DNA of 44,007 nucleotides from Allomuricauda sp. (GTDB taxonomy: Bacteria > Bacteroidota > Bacteroidia > Flavobacteriales > Flavobacteriaceae). Shown in pieces: positions 42,887-44,007 of the stretch; position 1 is the stretch's first letter, and every line of letters starts with the position of its first letter. The stretch spans positions 1,749,002 through 1,793,008 of the forward strand of contig CP051244.1 of NCBI GenBank assembly GCA_017795045.1, written 5' to 3'. The translations under genes were made by a program, and so were the position numbers. The notes under the pieces were generated by a model, which saw only the letters and a program-made list of their open reading frames with translations, was not told the origin of the DNA and ran no database searches.

Positions 42887-43289
42887 GTCATTTCGAAGAA
42901 GCGTAGCGACTGAGAAATCTAAAACCAGAAAGCAATGCTCTCACCTTATTTTGTGTATATCACTACCAATGAGAATAGGACAGTACTCTATATAGGTGTC
43001 ACCAATACCATTCAAAGAAGGCTTTCAGAGCATTATTTCGATAGTGTAAACTCCAAACAATCCTTTGCTGGAAAATATAACTGTTACCATCTAGTGTATT
43101 ATGAGCGATTTGATTCAATTCAAATGGCCATTGCCCGAGAAAAGGAGCTCAAAAAATGGCGTAGGGAAAAGAAAGATAGGTTGATTACTTCATTTAACCC
43201 TGATTGGAAATTTTTAGACCATGATGTGGTTTAGATTTCTCACATTCCCTTAGCTCCCTCCCAAGCTCGGGACAGGAGTTCGAAATGAC
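42887..43289 (+). mobile_element. Palindromic unit 2: gene-bearing element with GIY-YIG nuclease between its arms
   Basis: Left arm 42887-42920 (GTCATTTCGAA ... TGAGAAATCT) and right arm 43233-43289 (AGATTTCTCA ... TTCGAAATGAC) match the arms of the four neighbouring units, but here the space between them is filled by one GIY-YIG gene. The reading frame starts 14 bp after the left arm and its TAG stop uses the first bases of the right arm. The right arm subtype, with CTCGGGACAGG, is shared with gene-less unit 5. No target-site duplication is evident. Calling it mobile is inference from structure. Confidence 0.6.
42935..43234 (+). CDS. GIY-YIG nuclease domain protein
   Basis: The 99-residue protein is a single GIY-YIG domain: YFVYI at 5-9 (GIY equivalent), LYIGVTN at 18-24 (YIG), R28/R29-L-S-E-H at 28-33, then the helix MAIAREKELKKWRREKK near 69-85 and the family ending NPDWKFL. 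This is the small YhbQ/UPF0213-like class that is often multi-copy in Bacteroidota; they are single-strand nicking or structure-specific endonucleases where tested. The gene is confined between the arms of a palindromic repeat, which is its most informative context. The catalytic Glu could not be placed with certainty. Confidence 0.9.
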   Translation: MLSPYFVYITTNENRTVLYIGVTNTIQRRLSEHYFDSVNSKQSFAGKYNCYHLVYYERFDSIQMAIAREKELKKWRREKKDRLITSFNPDWKFLDHDVV

Positions 43290-43303
43290 CGCGAAAGGGT
43301 TAT

Positions 43304-43402
43304 GTCATTTCGAAGGAGCGTAGCGACTGAGAAATCTATTTTTTCTTTTGGTTTTAATGGTTTTGAGATTTCTCACATTCCCTTCGGTCAGTTCGAAATG
43401 AC
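43304..43402. repeat. Palindromic unit 3 (family A, short form)
   Basis: Left arm 43304-43337 and right arm 43365-43402 (with CCCTTCGGTCAG) flank a short T-rich loop. Outer 11 bp and inner 10 bp pair perfectly, separated by non-complementary 13- and 16-base segments. Confidence 0.9.
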
Positions 43403-43418
43403 CCTTGAAGTGGATTCT

Positions 43419-43583
43419 GTCATTTCGAAGGAGCGCAGCGACTGAGAAATCTATTTGGGAAATTGTGGTCAAAGGGATATGTCATTTCGAAATGAGGAAC
43501 GTAGTGACGATTGAGAAATCTATTGTTTTTTTGGTTGATAACTGTGAGATTTCTCACATTCCCTTCGGTCAGTTCGAAATGAC
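43419..43583. repeat. Palindromic unit 4 (family A, long form)
   Basis: Left arm 43419-43452, second left-arm-like copy 43481-43521, right arm 43546-43583. The stretch between the two left arms is nearly identical to that of unit 1, showing common descent of the long form. Confidence 0.9.
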
Positions 43584-43597
43584 GAGAATAGAACTAA

Positions 43598-43713
43598 GTC
43601 ATTTCGAAGAAGCGCAGCGACTGAGAAATCTATTTTTTTTTTGGTTGATAACTGTGAGATTTCTCACGCCACTTTAGCTCCCTCGCAAACTCGGGACAGG
43701 GGTTCGAAATGAC
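43598..43713. repeat. Palindromic unit 5 (family A, short form)
   Basis: Left arm 43598-43631 and right arm 43656-43713 flank a T-rich loop almost identical to that of unit 4. The right arm has the longer CTCGGGACAGG subtype otherwise seen only in gene-bearing unit 2. Confidence 0.9.
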
Positions 43714-43721
43714 AACAGGGG

Positions 43722-43916
43722 TTACTCTTTGGAAGGCACCAACAGTTCCCGGACGTCCACGTCCAAGACCTTGGCCATCTCATATAAAATAGGAATGCTG
43801 GGCTGTGTTTTGTTGTTGCAGTAATTGGTGACCACCACATAGCTTTTGCCAATTTGCTCGGCCAGCCAGGTTTGGGTCCTGCCTTGTTGTTTTAATACGG
43901 CTTTGATTCTATTCAT
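43722..43916 (-). CDS. XRE-family helix-turn-helix regulator
   Basis: The 64-residue protein is little more than an HTH_3/Cro-like domain: MNRIKAVLKQQGRTQTWLAE, then IGKSYVVVTNYCNNKTQPS as the recognition region and VLDVDVRELL at the end. The frame is open six codons further to a GTG at 43934, but ATG 43916 gives the usual family start. A perfect inverted repeat 20 bp upstream of the start is a likely autoregulatory operator. Its stop is 8 bp from the last palindromic unit. Target genes other than itself are unknown. Confidence 0.9.
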   Translation of the reverse strand: MNRIKAVLKQQGRTQTWLAEQIGKSYVVVTNYCNNKTQPSIPILYEMAKVLDVDVRELLVPSKE

Positions 43917-43936
43917 ACGTAGATGCGATACCACAG

Positions 43937-43955
43937 CATATTACTTTGTAATATG
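43937..43955. promoter_or_regulatory. Probable operator of the XRE gene
   Basis: CATATTAC (43937-43944) and GTAATATG (43948-43955) form a perfect 8-bp inverted repeat with a 3-bp centre, 20 bp upstream of the regulator start. A related half-site CCATATCAC lies at about 43964-43972. Confidence 0.55.
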
Positions 43956-44007
43956 AAATTGTACCATATCACAAGCTGAATTTTTATCATATAGCAAAAT
44001 ACAATAC

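Noticed and set aside
42692..43713. CRISPR array made of the repeated units after hemL
   Set aside because: Units vary from 99 to 403 bp, are internally palindromic, linkers are only 14-16 bp and no cas gene is present.
43916..43934. GTG start for the XRE gene at 43934
   Set aside because: It adds six residues before the usual MNRIK start; ATG 43916 is preferred.

Overview
The window looks like chromosome of a member of the Flavobacteriia, probably a marine Flavobacteriaceae of the Muricauda/Flagellimonas kind. This rests on a set of proteins typical of Bacteroidota (GSCFA, DUF4230, DUF6090, DUF5522, DUF4136, a SusC-like outer-membrane barrel, long aromatic amino acid hydroxylase), promoter elements of the Bacteroidota type (TAnnTTTG), tRNA without encoded CCA, and dispersed palindromic repeats. 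The genus is inference; no rRNA or other species marker is present.

Region 1 (1-11916, all minus strand, visibly AT-richer than the rest) is a defence island. From its promoter-distal right end it reads: a two-gene cassette (uracil-DNA-glycosylase-like protein, then a small PD-(D/E)XK-like protein); a 16-bp inverted repeat; then a type I restriction-modification operon carrying a single-domain specificity subunit, HsdM, full-length HsdS, an AlbA_2/Schlafen-type ATP-binding protein, a DUF2971 protein, HsdR, a YgjP-type zinc metallopeptidase, and a partial unknown gene that runs off the left edge. Most genes overlap or abut; the main gap is 283 bp before DUF2971-hsdR. The island stops next to the 3' end of an initiator tRNA gene (12234-12306), a common integration position.

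Region 2 (12.4-41.1 kb) is ordinary core genome: alanine/glycine:cation symporter, the ribosome-assembly GTPases Era and Der, the alpha-2-macroglobulin/penicillin-binding protein 1C pair, a periplasmic NTF2-like protein, an outer-membrane barrel, an M23 peptidase-MerR-LemA-TPM-TPM operon, alaS with three small envelope/unknown genes, aromatic amino acid hydroxylase, a DUF4136 lipoprotein, a 53-residue Cys-rich DUF5522 protein, a small HExxH membrane protein, an ACC deaminase-like PLP enzyme and a glucosaminidase-LysM lipoprotein.

Region 3 (41.1-44.0 kb) is repeat-rich. Two 63-65 bp hairpin repeats precede hemL. After hemL come five consecutive imperfect palindromes, all in the same orientation and separated by only 14-16 bp. 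The second is split by a GIY-YIG endonuclease gene lying exactly between its two arms, so it looks like a small gene-bearing element with the other four as gene-less relatives. A fragment of the first repeat family also sits in frame inside the GSCFA gene at 35.3 kb. The window closes with an XRE-type regulator and its probable operator.

The most interesting candidates are the GIY-YIG/palindrome element, the in-frame repeat inside GSCFA, and the nuclease/glycosylase-like cassette beside the extended type I system.
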